A DNA stretch of 64,000 nucleotides from CAWAHD01 sp963781785 (GCA_963781785.1 CAWAHD010000004.1:806001-870000); one strand, 5' to 3'; counted from the stretch's first letter, positions 10,601 through 20,278 are shown. Numbers and translations: made by a program. The notes: generated by a model not told the origin, from the sequence alone.

Positions 10601-11386
10601 GTCAAGGTCACCTATACCCAGAATGGCATGCCCGTGCCCAACCCGACCGACGTGGGGGACTACATCGTCACGGCCACGCTCGATAACCCGAACGACACGG
10701 CGCCCCCCGCGACGGGGACTCTGGTCATCGGCCAGGCGACGCCGACGCTCACCTGGGCCGATCCCGCGAACATGACCGTCGGTACGGCCCTGGGCGCCGC
10801 CCAGCTCGATGCGACTGCCTCGTTCGACGAGCAGACGCTGCCGGGAGTGTTGACCTATGCTTCTCCGGCTGGAACCGTGCTTCCTGAGGGCGATGACCAG
10901 ACCCTTGCGGTGACCTTCGCGCCGACCGACAGCACGGATTTCAAGACCGTCACGTCCTCCGTGTCGATCAATATCGTACCGCAGTCGACACCGGCTCCGC
11001 CCGTGGCGATGATCATCGGCGAACAGCCTGTGTTTGGGCGCAAACCCAAAAAGGGCAAGGCCGTCCTGACCGGATTCACGCTCGACTTCAACACGTCGTT
11101 GAGCGCCGCAGCCGTATTGGATCCGGGGAACTACGAGCTGGACACCGTCACGCTCAAGAAGGTCAAGAAAGGTCCCGATCGCGTCCTGCATTCGATCAAG
11201 AGCTTCACCGTGACGTACACGCCTGCGAGCGATTCGGTGACGCTCAAGCTCGCCGGCACCCACTCGTTCCCGAGCGGCGGCCAGATCTCGGTCCTGCCGG
11301 GCGTGACCGGCGACTCGGGCAGCGTGCTCGGCGGGACCACGGTGTTCACGATCAAGCCCGGCGGAAAGAAGATCGTGCCGTCGTGA
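7682..11386 (+). CDS. Large secreted S53 (sedolisin) protease with Ig-like domains
   Basis: A 1234-residue surface or secreted protein. AGAGGAG lies ten bases before the ATG at 7682. Residues 1-35 are basic and end in LLPLEPRVVPS, the planctomycete LEPR-type N-terminal signature. Residues about 40-370 are beta-rich, propeller-like. The sedolisin domain follows from LRSAYGI. Its catalytic Glu451/Asp455 lie in EASLDVEWAH, the oxyanion Asp532 in SGDTGAYGG and the nucleophile Ser661 in GTSAASP; the calcium-site segment FHDILHGSNGYDAGPGYD also follows. After about residue 745 come Ig-like repeats (FGLTVQVEDSLGNAVSGST; VTLDAKVSVV) and a lysine-rich C-terminal domain ending KIVPS. No classic Pro-kumamolisin prodomain is recognisable. 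Likely an extracellular acid-type endopeptidase. Confidence 0.88.
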   Translation: MASHHRAPRPRGHRRDRQLRPTLLPLEPRVVPSLAGMTGVTIDPTGDVFVSYNSTTASSGQEESIAEIVGPSGELIRTSVIGTPAASADPGALTMVTSSAALPSPASSGDILELQPDGQLFLFNSESGTSSQYDNLASYTANASGVYDVQSGGMADLSGKFSLATATFGDFGVYDNSLVFSADSNNWDFVVRLTYGSSGGVATVLAASPLSDGVSASPQGVAVDSQGTVLTTLPFVPAGSTTAINVPVGFSLFYDTGGSPTPVVPALGLTTVPSITSSGIAVDSQNNFILVATSSSLYGDVPGVVHINSALTAFLADPLADTAFIPAGIAYQNVGGTNELAFTDGNSDPYTDPDAGTYTYTGELPLFSGQVSPAQLRSAYGINQITFTSPDGTTVTGDGSGQTIAIVEQGIDPTLEADLTTFDQFYGIPAPPNFEIIDQTGAATNLNIVAEASLDVEWAHAVAPGASIVVYNAGSTFADLMEAMKQASTVQGVSVVTLSYIAPEYDFTAAQLQTYDAYFTTPGVTFLAASGDTGAYGGGGNIISVEYPTASPNVVSVGGTSIVIDSAGDYPGTGASGEVAWGVETQKGFQGGGGGLSALEHEPAWQTAAVPASIDSVDARAVPDVSMDSGAAQEYDVFTSTLGASSDSTSAVGWLGDAGTSAASPIWAGLIAIADQGRALEGGAPLTGYTQTLPALYALPSGDFHDILHGSNGYDAGPGYDLATGLGTPVANLLVPALAGYELPSQMAIKTQPQSSVSVGGAFGLTVQVEDSLGNAVSGSTVTVALTKSTGDATLGGTLTAPVTSGLATFSGLTLSQPGTYTLTVTDSDIAGSLTTSSITVTAGSTATKVDVTASPVAPVFGEKVTLDAKVSVVSPGTGVPTGSVTFEEGSTTLGAATLMGGVAEFSMTPSAAGVLTITITYGGDANDQPSSGAYALTVGQAAATLSLSDLSLTYDGSPQAALVTTSPGGLSLVKVTYTQNGMPVPNPTDVGDYIVTATLDNPNDTAPPATGTLVIGQATPTLTWADPANMTVGTALGAAQLDATASFDEQTLPGVLTYASPAGTVLPEGDDQTLAVTFAPTDSTDFKTVTSSVSINIVPQSTPAPPVAMIIGEQPVFGRKPKKGKAVLTGFTLDFNTSLSAAAVLDPGNYELDTVTLKKVKKGPDRVLHSIKSFTVTYTPASDSVTLKLAGTHSFPSGGQISVLPGVTGDSGSVLGGTTVFTIKPGGKKIVPS

Positions 11387-11440
11387 GAGCGGCCGTGGGC
11401 TCGCGCTGGGCCCGGCCGAAGCTGTCTCTGGCAGCTTCTC

Positions 11441-14246
11441 CTACGCGGATATCGGCAGGAGCCGCCTTTGATCCAGCGCGACGTTCTCGAGCGCAACGTC
11501 GTGGACAAGATTGTCGCCCGGCTTGGTCGGACCCGCCGGAGGCAAGATCGCCGTCGCGTCGGTGCTGCCGAAATCCAAAGTGCCGATCTCGGTGAATGCC
11601 GGGACGGTGCCGGTGTCGACCGGGTTGGCTTGGGCTGCGGTAGCGAGCGTGACCAGCGAGGTGACCGCTGCAGCCGGGGGACTTGATCCCGGGTCGAAAA
11701 ACAGGCCGCTGACGACGGCATTTGGCCCGGCGAGACTGGTGAATTTAATCACGATGTCACCGTTGATCGCCCACGTCAGGTAAACCCCCCCGGAGAACGA
11801 CGAGACTGTCTCGGTGTCGAGCAGTGTCCCCGTGCCGGCGCTCGTGATCTGGATCTTTTCAGAGCGTCCTTTGCTGTCCCAATCGAGCAGGTAGAGGGAG
11901 AGGTCGTGCGTCAGACCATCGTTCAGAGACACGCTGACCGAGAAGCTGGTGCTTGCAAACCAGGTGGCGGCGATGCGGCTGGTGCCGGTGCCGGGGGCCA
12001 TTTCGAGCGCGCGGGGGTCGGTCGTGGTGGCCGCCCAGGTGTAAGTCGACTCGCCGGTGGCGGTGACGGTGGCATAGCTCGGGTAGCTGACGGAGTTGTT
12101 GATGATATTGTAGCCCTGGGTGCCGTAGACCCCGGACCAGTTGCCCTGGGTGCTGGCGTCCTTACCGACGAAGGTCGCGGTCCCTGTGCCCGGCGGCGGC
12201 GGCGGGTCGAAGAACAGGCCGCTGACGACGGCGTTTGGCCCGCCCAGAGTGGTGAATTTGATCACGATGTCACCGCTGAGCGTCCACGTCAGGTAGGTCC
12301 CCCCAGAGAACGAGGAGACAGTCTCGGTGCTGAGCACCGCCCCGGTGGTGGCGTTCGTGATCTGGATCTTTTCCGAGCGTCCCTTGCTGTCCCAATCGAG
12401 CAGGTAGAGGGAGACGTCGTGCGTCAGTCCGTCGTTCAGAGACACGTTGACGGAGAAGCTGGTGCCTGCAAACCAGGTGGCGGCGATACGGCTGGTGCCG
12501 GTGCCGGGGGCCATTTCGAGCGCACGGGGGTCAGTCGTGGCGGCCGCCCAGGTGTAAGTCGATTCGCCGGTGGCCGTGACGGTGGCATAGCTGGGGTAAT
12601 TGACGGAGTTGTTGATGATATTGTAGCCCTGGGAGCCGTAAACACCACTCCAGTTGCCCTGGGTTGTGGTGTTATTGCCCACGAACGAGGCCGAGGTCAT
12701 CGAGGGACCGCCGATCGCGAACAGGGTCGCGTTGCTGATCGCGTAGACCGTTCCGTCGGGCCCGATCAAGGTTGGCGTGTAGGCCTCCCCGAGCCCGTTC
12801 GTGAGCGTCACCTGCTGCGTGAAGGTATTGGTGGAGAGGTTCCAGCGATAGATATTGCCGTCCTCGCTCGTGACGAGGACGCTGTCCGTGGCCGGGTCGA
12901 CCGCCGCCGAGTTGATGCACCATTCCTTCACGGCCCCGGGATAGGTCTGGTCGTACGCCGGGTCCGGCGTGGGTCCCAGGATCGTGAGGATCTCCTTCAT
13001 CACCGTGACACCCGTCGACGGGTCAACCTCGGTCGCATTCGGATCGAGGATCGCGACCTTGTTGGCGCCTTTGCCGCCGTAGCCCGCATAATTGTTGTAC
13101 TTGGTCATCAGCAGATACGTGGAAGTTCCCGTGTACGACGGCACCATCGAGGCGGGCACGATCGAGGGAGTATCGTCCCAGCCGAAATCTCCCGGAGTCC
13201 CCTCCTTGGTCAAGGTGGAGTTGAACTGCAAGAGCCAGCCGCGGTCGTGGTTCGATGCGAACGGATTTTCCAGCACGCCGATGTAGACGCTGCCATCCGG
13301 CCCGACGGTTGGCGAGGCGGTGGCGTCGTTGATGATGACCTCGGGGTTCTTTGGGTTGAGCGGGTCCCAGAGGGTGCCCGAGTTGCCGGTGAGTGCCAGC
13401 GTCTGGCTGTTGAGCGCGAGTAGTTTTCCGCTCCCGTCATTCCCCGTGCTCTCGAGGACGTAAAGCGTGTTGCCGTCGTTGCTCAACGCAGGGGCCGAAT
13501 TGGTTGCGACCTGCGACATCCCCGAGAGCACGGGGACGTAGGTGGCAGTGCCACTGGCGCTGATCCGCGCGACGCCGCCGACGCCGCTGGTGAAGCCCGA
13601 CGGCGGGCTCGACCCGGTCACGATGTAGCCGAAAAAGATGTCGCCGGCGGCGTCCGAGGTGATCGGCGTGTTGATGAAGATCGAGGAATTATAGCCGGAG
13701 GGATTGGCGAGGTAATTGGACAGGCCATAGAAGGCAAGCTGGCCGGTCGCCGGAGCCGACGGGCCGGTGGCATCGGGGGAATCGGTGTAGTAGACCGTAC
13801 CGCCGTCGCCGGGGTAGTAGAGCACATTCTGCGGAGTGAGCGTGGCCGCATAGCTCGGCGTCCAGTCGTAGCCGTTGATGCCGCTTTTTGGCATGAGGGT
13901 GTAATCGGTGGGCAACGTATAGCGCAAGGCCCCGTTGGACCCAGAGTACGCCTGGACTTCGAAATCCCCCAGTCGCGCCGGTCTTGACCGGGACGAGAAC
14001 CGTGTTGGCGGCAGTGATCACTGGTGAGCCGTAGTGGATCAACAGGTCGTTGCCACTGTACTGCGGATCGAGGTCGACCGGGGTTTGCCACAGGATCCCT
14101 TGGAGCGAATTCGAAGCGACCGGCGAGATGGCGGTGTGCTGGGCATTCTGGGCATAACCTGGCCAGCCAGCGGCGCTCAAGAGTGTCTTGTCTTCAAGGC
14201 CTTCGAGGCGGTGCGCGACCGCCGCTCGCCTGAGCTTTCGAGTCAT
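11441..14246 (-). CDS. Surface beta-propeller protein with duplicated C-terminal domains, frameshifted
   Basis: The first frame begins MTRKLRRAAVAHRLEGLEDK, with the planctomycete signature LEDKTLLSA. It shifts at the C5 run at 13966-13970; reading one base fewer gives VKTGATGDFEVQAYSGSNGA and continues to 11441. The total is about 934 residues. The N-terminal two thirds look like a PQQ/BamB-like propeller (SPVITAANTVLVPV, ASPTVGPDGSVYIGVL, PTLIGPDGTVYAISN). The C-terminus carries two near-identical domains (see the repeat entry) with TQGNWSGVYG and LYLLDWDSKGRSEKIQI. Likely cell-surface and structural or glycan-binding. No catalytic site was seen. Confidence 0.78.
11690..12694 (-). repeat. 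Two tandem copies of a ~513-bp coding repeat
   Basis: Within the preceding gene, segments 12204-12694 and 11690-12181 encode the same ~160-residue domain with a period of 513 bases. Both translate to FVG..TQGNWSGVYG.QGYNII at the start and PNAVVSGLFFDP at the end. Long stretches are identical at the DNA level, indicating a recent internal duplication or ongoing gene conversion. Confidence 0.85.
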
Positions 14247-14561
14247 GGTGCATCCTCGGGAGTAAGGAGTCTATGAGTCTATTCTGGCGGAGAATCACGA
14301 CCAGGAAGGGACCCGGGAAAGACGCTTCAGATCCGCACCCGGGATCAGGCGAATCCGTTCGCGGCACCAGACTACTCGAATCCGCGCTCGACGTTCAAAA
14401 CAAATTTTTTCGAAATCGGCTGGGCGTTGCCGGGATGCAACGGAGATACACAAGACCGGAGCATCGAGAAACAACGAGTCGCTCGCTTCCAGCGGCGGTG
14501 TTGCGGCAATCGACCGCATAAAGCAGGTCTTCCCAGGGTGTCAAATGCCCAGCGAGCGCGC
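14247..14561. other. Intergenic, no gene recognised
   Basis: Region between two minus-strand genes. It presumably contains the promoter of the propeller gene. I saw no RNA, repeat or convincing coding frame. Confidence 0.3.
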
Positions 14562-17500
14562 TCACCAGCGGAAAAACCGGTACGGGTCATCCGACTCCTC
14601 GGGCTGGTCGAGGTAGAATCCGGTCCGCCAGCGCGGCGCTGCCTCAATGTCTGTGACGGGGGTCGCAAACCGGCGGATGATCGGCGTGTCGCCGCTCGCT
14701 CCCATGTTTGCGAGCAATCGCGACACGAGGAACGACACCCGGCGGTACGTGCGCTTGACGTTGGGCGGCGCGTCGCTCTTCCACTGCCACGGAACGAGTT
14801 GACAGAAGACAACGTTCATGCCCTCCGCCGCCGCCAGGACGCCGTCGCCATTGACCGTGGCTCCCGCGGTGATCCTGGGCACGTTCCTGGGGTCGCGGTT
14901 GTGCAAATCGGCCGGCCCGACTCCATCCCAGGGCGACGGCGGCTCGTGGTGATCGACGTGAGCCGAGATATGTTCGGCCGCTTTGGTGTGGATTGTAAAG
15001 GGGAGAAACGCGCTGGCCTCCTGCTCGTCAAGCCCGATCGCCAGCAGGTTGCCGCCTGCCTTCAACCAAAGGGCGATGGCCGGCGCACTGGAGGCCAGCG
15101 TGTGCCCACCGCCGGGGCCGACCACCAGGACCTGGTCGCGCGATAGCTTGGCCGTGTCCAAGGCAATTGCCCTGATGCCCGCGGACTCGAGATGGGCGAG
15201 CCCTGCTCGATCACCGGAGTAAACGAGCGTGCGACGGGGAGCGGGCTTCCAGGTCGAGACGTAGTCGAAAACGTTCCGCGTCAGGTTCTCCGCCACGGGA
15301 TCGGTCTCGGTGCGTCCGGTCACGTCGAGCTGGCAGAAGAGGATCATGCCCTGGCCCTCACGATACTCCAGGAGTGGGCTGTACTGGAGGCTGAAGCCGC
15401 CGTCGAGGATCGGCAGGAAGTCGCCGCGCGCCGGCTTCTCGAAAAGGACGGATGCCACGTTGCCCCGATTGCCGCACCGCCACACGCGGGTCACGGGGAT
15501 GTCGCACCACTTCACCGTGGGGCCGTAGCGGGGCCGACTCTCGTATTTCAGCCGCGGTGACGTGATCGTGGCTGCGCCTCGCCAGTCGCGCAGGTGCTCC
15601 GCCGTGATCCCCGTCAACAGCCGATGATCGGGCACTCGTCTAAACACTTGCCTCAAGCCATACTCCACGACACGGAAGCCGAGCCGTTTCTCCAGTACCT
15701 GCGAGGTCTGCTCGAAGATGATCACCTTGAGGCCGTCGCGCACGCGGTCGATCTGGGGCGCCGGCCCGTTCACGGTGAGGGCCCCCTTCCCCACGACGAG
15801 CACGTCGTCAGCCGCGAGCTCGGCGGTCGCATCGACAGGCTGAAACGGCATTCTCAGCGCCTTGAGCATCGCTCCAGTCTCGCCCTTGGGGTCGAACAGA
15901 GCAAACCTTCTGCTCGTGGTCGAGGACGAGGACGTCTCGGGAAGTACGTGAATCTCGAAAGTATCGCGCTGGGTCTCACCCGTGCTGAACGTGACGCTCG
16001 CATTCAGTACGTGCTTGCCGGGCGTCGCTGGCAAATCGATCGTGATGGGAACGCGCGCGATCCGGCCGGTCGCGACAGTAACTTTCTTGCGACCCGCGGT
16101 GAAGCCGGCCGACCACGAGCAATCGCACGACACGTGTTCGCGGGAATTATTGATGATGATGATCGCTTTCGCGATTGTCTCGCCACGGCGAAAGTTGTGG
16201 TCCTTGCTGGTGAACTGGTTCTGCGGGCCACCGATAAAGGCCAGGAGCGGCCGATTGTTGCGCAAGAGTGCCAGCCCGTCTGCCGTCGCGATCCAGTCCG
16301 ATCGCTCGAAAGCCTGGTCCATCCGTTCGAATTGCTGATCGACGAAATCGGGGCTGAAACCCGGTCGCTGGAGTTTCTCCCAGTCAACGGCGTACGTCTT
16401 GCGGCGCCGGTCGACGCCGTCCTTGAGACTCCAGAAGTGTCCGTACTCCCAGGGCGTTGTTGCCGAGACGCCCCACGTCCGGAACGCTCGCAGGTTGTCG
16501 GCGAGGTACATGCCGATCACCGTATGCCGGTCATCGAACCGCGGTGATCCGAGCTGGTGAGGGTAATCCCACCGATGCCAGAGATTGCCTGCACGGAACT
16601 GCTTCGCCTCCCACCGGAGGTTGGCTTTCTCCATCTCGCTCAAGCGGAAGGCCCGATCGCCGAGGAACTGCGAATTCCATTCGGCGAAGCAGAACTCCCA
16701 CGGGACCCGGGCGCTGCCGAAATTCCGTTGGCCTTTGTACCACCCTCTGTACAGGGACCAGTCCCAGGTGAACGGAGCGCCATATTCGCACGTGAAGACC
16801 GGCTTGACGCCGTGGGTCGCCCAGTGCTCGAACCAGTCGGAAAGCTCCTGGATCGGGGCGAAGTTGGGATAGAAGTTGCTCGTGTGCATCGAGCCCAGGT
16901 TGCCCGAGGAATGATGATAGACGACACGACTGGGGTCCAGGCTGTGGACAATCGCTTCGGCTCGCAGGGCGAGCCTGGAGTTGCTCTGGGCCCAGGATTC
17001 GCGCGGATCGTGAACGCCGTCGATCATGTCGGGGTTCATGTCCTCCTCGTATCCGGTGGCATTGTGGCTCATCGAATAGAAGACGACCGACGGATGATTC
17101 CGGGCCATGTGCACGTAGTGCTCGGCATGTCGTCGATAGCCGTTGGTCGAGTCAGCGTCCTGCTGTCGCCACTCGTAGTGGGCGAAATGCGGCTGAGAGA
17201 ACGAGACGAGCATTCCGACGTCATCCGCGGCCCGCAGCGCTTCCGCGAAGCTCAGATGGGAACCGGGCTGGCAGCCGTAATTGTGCGTGTAAACCATGTT
17301 GATGCCGAAGCTCTTGAGCCGTTCCAGGCTCTCGCGAGCGGCCTCGTAGGTGGCTTGTGCGGCGCCCACCTCGGCGTTGTCGAACGGGACGGACGACAGG
17401 AAGATCCGGCTGCCGTTCAGGTAAAAATCGCGCCCGTCGATCCAGAACTCGCGGAACCCGACCCGCTCGTCAAACGCCGTGTCAATCATCGGCCCGGTCG

Positions 17501-18470
17501 CGTCGTGCAATGAGAGGCTCACGGAGTACGTATTTCCGGGCGTGTGCAGATCCCAGAGCCGCTCGGGCTTCCAGTTCTCGGTGAAGCGGATGCGGCCGCT
17601 TTGGATGTCGGCCGCGGTGAAGTCCTTGCTTCGGAGCGTGACCACCTCATGGCCCTCGCGCATGACTCGCGCGGCGAGCGAATAAGATCGATCGGTGGCG
17701 AGTCCCGCCAGGGCGGTGTCGAATGAGACCTGCCCGTTGCGAAGCGAGGTGTCGACCCTCCAGTCGGCAATCCGCGCACTTGCAGGAGTACTCACCATGT
17801 AAACGTCGCCGCACAGCCCACGACGCCGAACGTCGCCTTTGACCTGGCGTGCCGAGTTGGTGTCGTTGTACGACAGCATGACACCCTTGAGCGGCATCGC
17901 GACGACGAGGATGCTGAGACGTTGCTTTGTGCCGGGACGGCACGCTGGAGTGAGCTCGATCTCGCCCCCGGGGAAGTGCAGCTCGCCGGCTTGCTTGCCG
18001 TCCACAAACACGAGTGCATACGAATTGACGAGCTCGACCGAAAGTGCGATGCGGCGGGCGCTCCAGTTCTGGGGAATGTCGATGTCCCGCTCGTACCACG
18101 CCGCGGTGATGCCCGCCAGCCGGGTGGGTTTCCAACCGGGATGCGCGTAGACGGTCTGGGAATCCTTCTGGAGGTAGTCGGTGATTCCGGGCCAGCACCC
18201 GGGAACCTTGAAGTAGCCCCACTGCCCCGTCGGCGGTCGATCGGCCTGCCGCTCGGCCGGCTGCCATCGCCAGAGACCATTGATGCAGATTCGCTCGCGG
18301 GTCGGGGTCGTTTCGCGGTATGCCTTGTCCCGGTCCCAGACGGCCTTCACCCCAGTGGAAAGGGGCGTCGCGAAATCGTCGGCATGGACGATGGCCCCCA
18401 CCGTAGCGAGGACAACCCACATCGCGGCGAGGCTGGGACGCATCGCGATGCTGGATCTGGGCGAAATCAT
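14562..18470 (-). CDS. Secreted GH2-like glycoside hydrolase (1302 aa)
   Basis: I start at the ATG at 18470 because it opens a signal peptide ending VVLATVGAIVHA; the frame runs up to 18695 and no strong ribosome-binding site distinguishes the starts. The domain order is GH2 style: a jelly-roll sugar-binding domain (WRWQPAERQ, AAWYERDIDIPQNWS, VFVDGKQAGEL), an Ig-like linker, then a TIM barrel (NGSRIFLSS, SFGINMVYTHNYG, NHPSVVFYSMSHN). The candidate nucleophile is Glu562 in FTCEYGAPF. Where typical GH2 enzymes have a GNE acid/base motif, this protein reads MSHN. A further ~500 residues include a beta-sandwich and a glutamine-amidotransferase/trimerisation-like region (LWLKAGGNLLAIGLDEQEA). 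Probably extracellular or periplasmic polysaccharide breakdown; substrate unknown. Confidence 0.82.
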   Translation of the reverse strand: MISPRSSIAMRPSLAAMWVVLATVGAIVHADDFATPLSTGVKAVWDRDKAYRETTPTRERICINGLWRWQPAERQADRPPTGQWGYFKVPGCWPGITDYLQKDSQTVYAHPGWKPTRLAGITAAWYERDIDIPQNWSARRIALSVELVNSYALVFVDGKQAGELHFPGGEIELTPACRPGTKQRLSILVVAMPLKGVMLSYNDTNSARQVKGDVRRRGLCGDVYMVSTPASARIADWRVDTSLRNGQVSFDTALAGLATDRSYSLAARVMREGHEVVTLRSKDFTAADIQSGRIRFTENWKPERLWDLHTPGNTYSVSLSLHDATGPMIDTAFDERVGFREFWIDGRDFYLNGSRIFLSSVPFDNAEVGAAQATYEAARESLERLKSFGINMVYTHNYGCQPGSHLSFAEALRAADDVGMLVSFSQPHFAHYEWRQQDADSTNGYRRHAEHYVHMARNHPSVVFYSMSHNATGYEEDMNPDMIDGVHDPRESWAQSNSRLALRAEAIVHSLDPSRVVYHHSSGNLGSMHTSNFYPNFAPIQELSDWFEHWATHGVKPVFTCEYGAPFTWDWSLYRGWYKGQRNFGSARVPWEFCFAEWNSQFLGDRAFRLSEMEKANLRWEAKQFRAGNLWHRWDYPHQLGSPRFDDRHTVIGMYLADNLRAFRTWGVSATTPWEYGHFWSLKDGVDRRRKTYAVDWEKLQRPGFSPDFVDQQFERMDQAFERSDWIATADGLALLRNNRPLLAFIGGPQNQFTSKDHNFRRGETIAKAIIIINNSREHVSCDCSWSAGFTAGRKKVTVATGRIARVPITIDLPATPGKHVLNASVTFSTGETQRDTFEIHVLPETSSSSTTSRRFALFDPKGETGAMLKALRMPFQPVDATAELAADDVLVVGKGALTVNGPAPQIDRVRDGLKVIIFEQTSQVLEKRLGFRVVEYGLRQVFRRVPDHRLLTGITAEHLRDWRGAATITSPRLKYESRPRYGPTVKWCDIPVTRVWRCGNRGNVASVLFEKPARGDFLPILDGGFSLQYSPLLEYREGQGMILFCQLDVTGRTETDPVAENLTRNVFDYVSTWKPAPRRTLVYSGDRAGLAHLESAGIRAIALDTAKLSRDQVLVVGPGGGHTLASSAPAIALWLKAGGNLLAIGLDEQEASAFLPFTIHTKAAEHISAHVDHHEPPSPWDGVGPADLHNRDPRNVPRITAGATVNGDGVLAAAEGMNVVFCQLVPWQWKSDAPPNVKRTYRRVSFLVSRLLANMGASGDTPIIRRFATPVTDIEAAPRWRTGFYLDQPEESDDPYRFFRW

Positions 18471-19207
18471 GGCGTCATCTCGAACGGTAGCCAAAGGATG
18501 GCAGGGAATGATCGAGCGGATCCGGGCGGACGACGCGAATGGGGCGCTTCGCATGCGACCGCCATCAGGCTGGATCTTCATCGATGCCGTGGGGATATGC
18601 AAGCAGGCACGCCGAGATGGGGTGCTTGCAGCCGCGTCACGTGCGTCACGTGCGTCCCCCGTTTCAGGCAAAGGGCTTACGGGTGACGCAGGCAAAAAGC
18701 CCTACGTTACTTCTGGCTCTCCACCAGTTTTGATGCGCGAATCGACCCTCCGGAAGGATTGGATAAGGAACCCAGGAAGGCAGGAGGCGAGAGAATCCGG
18801 AAACGAAGATTTCGGTGAGGCTTCCACTGGGCCATTCCGTCCTGGGGCTATTCCTGCCCTCCTGCCCTCCTCGTTTCGTTTGAGCGGGGGCTCCGGTTCG
18901 ACAACTCATTCGGAAAAAACAATGACCCGACAGATGGCTAGAACTGTTGCCGCACAGGGTCCGGGCTCGCATTGCCGTAGGTCAGGCTTTCCAGCCTGAC
19001 ATTCCAAGGAGTCTGGCTGGAAAGCCTGACCTCCAAAAGACTCGGCTGTCTAGCCATGTGACGCGTCGTTGCACAAAAATTGGTCAGCCACGACGTTGTC
19101 GTCAGGTCGAAACAAAGGGGTGACCAGTTGTCTCGTCTAGCTGAGGTCTACGACAACTGCGATGCGTGTCCTGGCGTTTGTTCGTTTGTTCGTTTGTTTG
19201 TGCGCCG
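18471..19207. other. Intergenic region carrying a REP pair
   Basis: No convincing gene. It contains direct CGTCACGTG repeats near 18636-18655 and the palindromic pair at 18981-19030 described separately. The GT-rich stretch near 19170-19200 is simple sequence. Confidence 0.45.
18981..19030. repeat. Palindromic repeat pair (REP/BIME-like)
   Basis: GTCAGGCTTTCCAGCCTGAC (18981-19000), a 10-base spacer, then GTCTGGCTGGAAAGCCTGAC (19011-19030). Each is a near-perfect 20-base palindrome and the two are in inverted orientation. The same pair with the same spacer length begins the array at 33652. Confidence 0.85.
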
Positions 19208-20278
19208 CTACGCCGGCGATAGCCCTTGCAGCGGAAACAGTCGCCGGAGAGATATATGTGATCGCGGCCTTCCCACTTCGTCAGCGCTCAGTCGAACGAC
19301 GTATGAGGAGGCGTGGGGCAGCCAACCGCCCGTGAATTCATCCCTGTCGAGCATCGCACCAGCGATGTCTCCGATCCGAAGAATACTACGCTCCATGCAA
19401 TATTCCGCGTCGTTCACGTTGGGATCCGCTGCGAAATAACACCCGAAGGCGTTCGGCAACAAGGCCGGATTCAATCCGGGGTTGTACAGCGGATTCTCCG
19501 ACGTCCATTGATGAATCGCCTCCAGCAACGACGGGTCCGTCCACAACGCAGATCATTCCAGGCCGCCAAGGGGATTTGGCCGCGAGTCTTGAAACGCCCC
19601 ACGCGGCGCGTGGTCTCCCCAGCGGAACAGCGTCCTGGAGCCAGCGGCGCACGCGTAATCCCACTCGTCGGACGTCGGAAAACGAAACCAGTCCTGGGAG
19701 ATCTCGCTCAACGTTTCTGCGTGGCTCACCTTCGTGATCTCGACCGCGTGCACGATGTTGTTCTCGTCGCGCGGATAATGGAAGTTCTGAACGGCACGGA
19801 ACACTCCTCCGAACCCGGGAAGGAGGTGTTCGGCAAGCTCCGGCTCGAATCGCGGATCGTCGGGACCCACAACGCGCACCCCAAGCCGCTTTGGGGAGAC
19901 TTCCAGCAGGAACGGCTGGATCGACACTTCGCGCAAGGAAGTCAGAAAGCGAATGATCTATTCCTCGAGCTCAGCGTCGGCTTCATCGCTGTCGTAGATC
20001 GACCGTTGCCAGATCGCACGTTCCTCGTCGCTTGGCGTCCACGGATGGTGACGGTCGTAACCCAAGGTCGCCCGGCCGCCGGGTATCAGCGCGAAGTCGT
20101 CGTCTCGATGACTGAACTGGGCGACGTGATGGCTCTGAGTCCCCTGTGAGTACGTGTGAACTCCGCAGAACCGAAACGCAGGATAAATGCGCGCGATTTC
20201 CTTGCTGATCCGCTCTCGCTCTCTTTCGGCGAGGCAGTCCCATTTTGAAAGCTCGGGAAGCGCGTTCATCGGAGCCAT
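19208..20278 (-). pseudogene. Formylglycine-generating-enzyme (SUMF1/EgtB/PvdO)-like gene with two in-frame stops
   Basis: One continuous minus-strand frame of about 356 codons is broken by TAG at 19958-19960 and TGA at 19553-19555, with no frame change. Family-like segments occur in the right order. DDDFALIPGGRATLGYD is the usual PGG..xMG start, SIQPFLLEVSP corresponds to the usual PVT..ry region, WFRFPTSDEWDYACAAGSRT is the RLPTEAEWEYACRAG equivalent, and LFRWGD, LLPNAFGCYFAADPNVNDAE and GGWLPHASSYVVR follow. Reading the TGA as TGG would give GLEWSALW, so simple nonsense substitutions explain both stops. It probably once encoded a nonheme-iron or sulfatase-activating-type protein. It lies immediately downstream of the VapB gene and VapC stub. 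Confidence 0.75.

Noticed and set aside
11906..13423. 505-codon plus-strand ORF opposite the propeller gene
   Set aside because: Shadow of the high-GC minus-strand gene; no domain, arginine/glycine-rich residue mix typical of antisense frames.
19553..19555. In-frame TGA as a selenocysteine codon
   Set aside because: The position (GLE-stop-SALW) is not a Cys-type catalytic site, a second TAG stop exists upstream and no SECIS-like hairpin was recognised.
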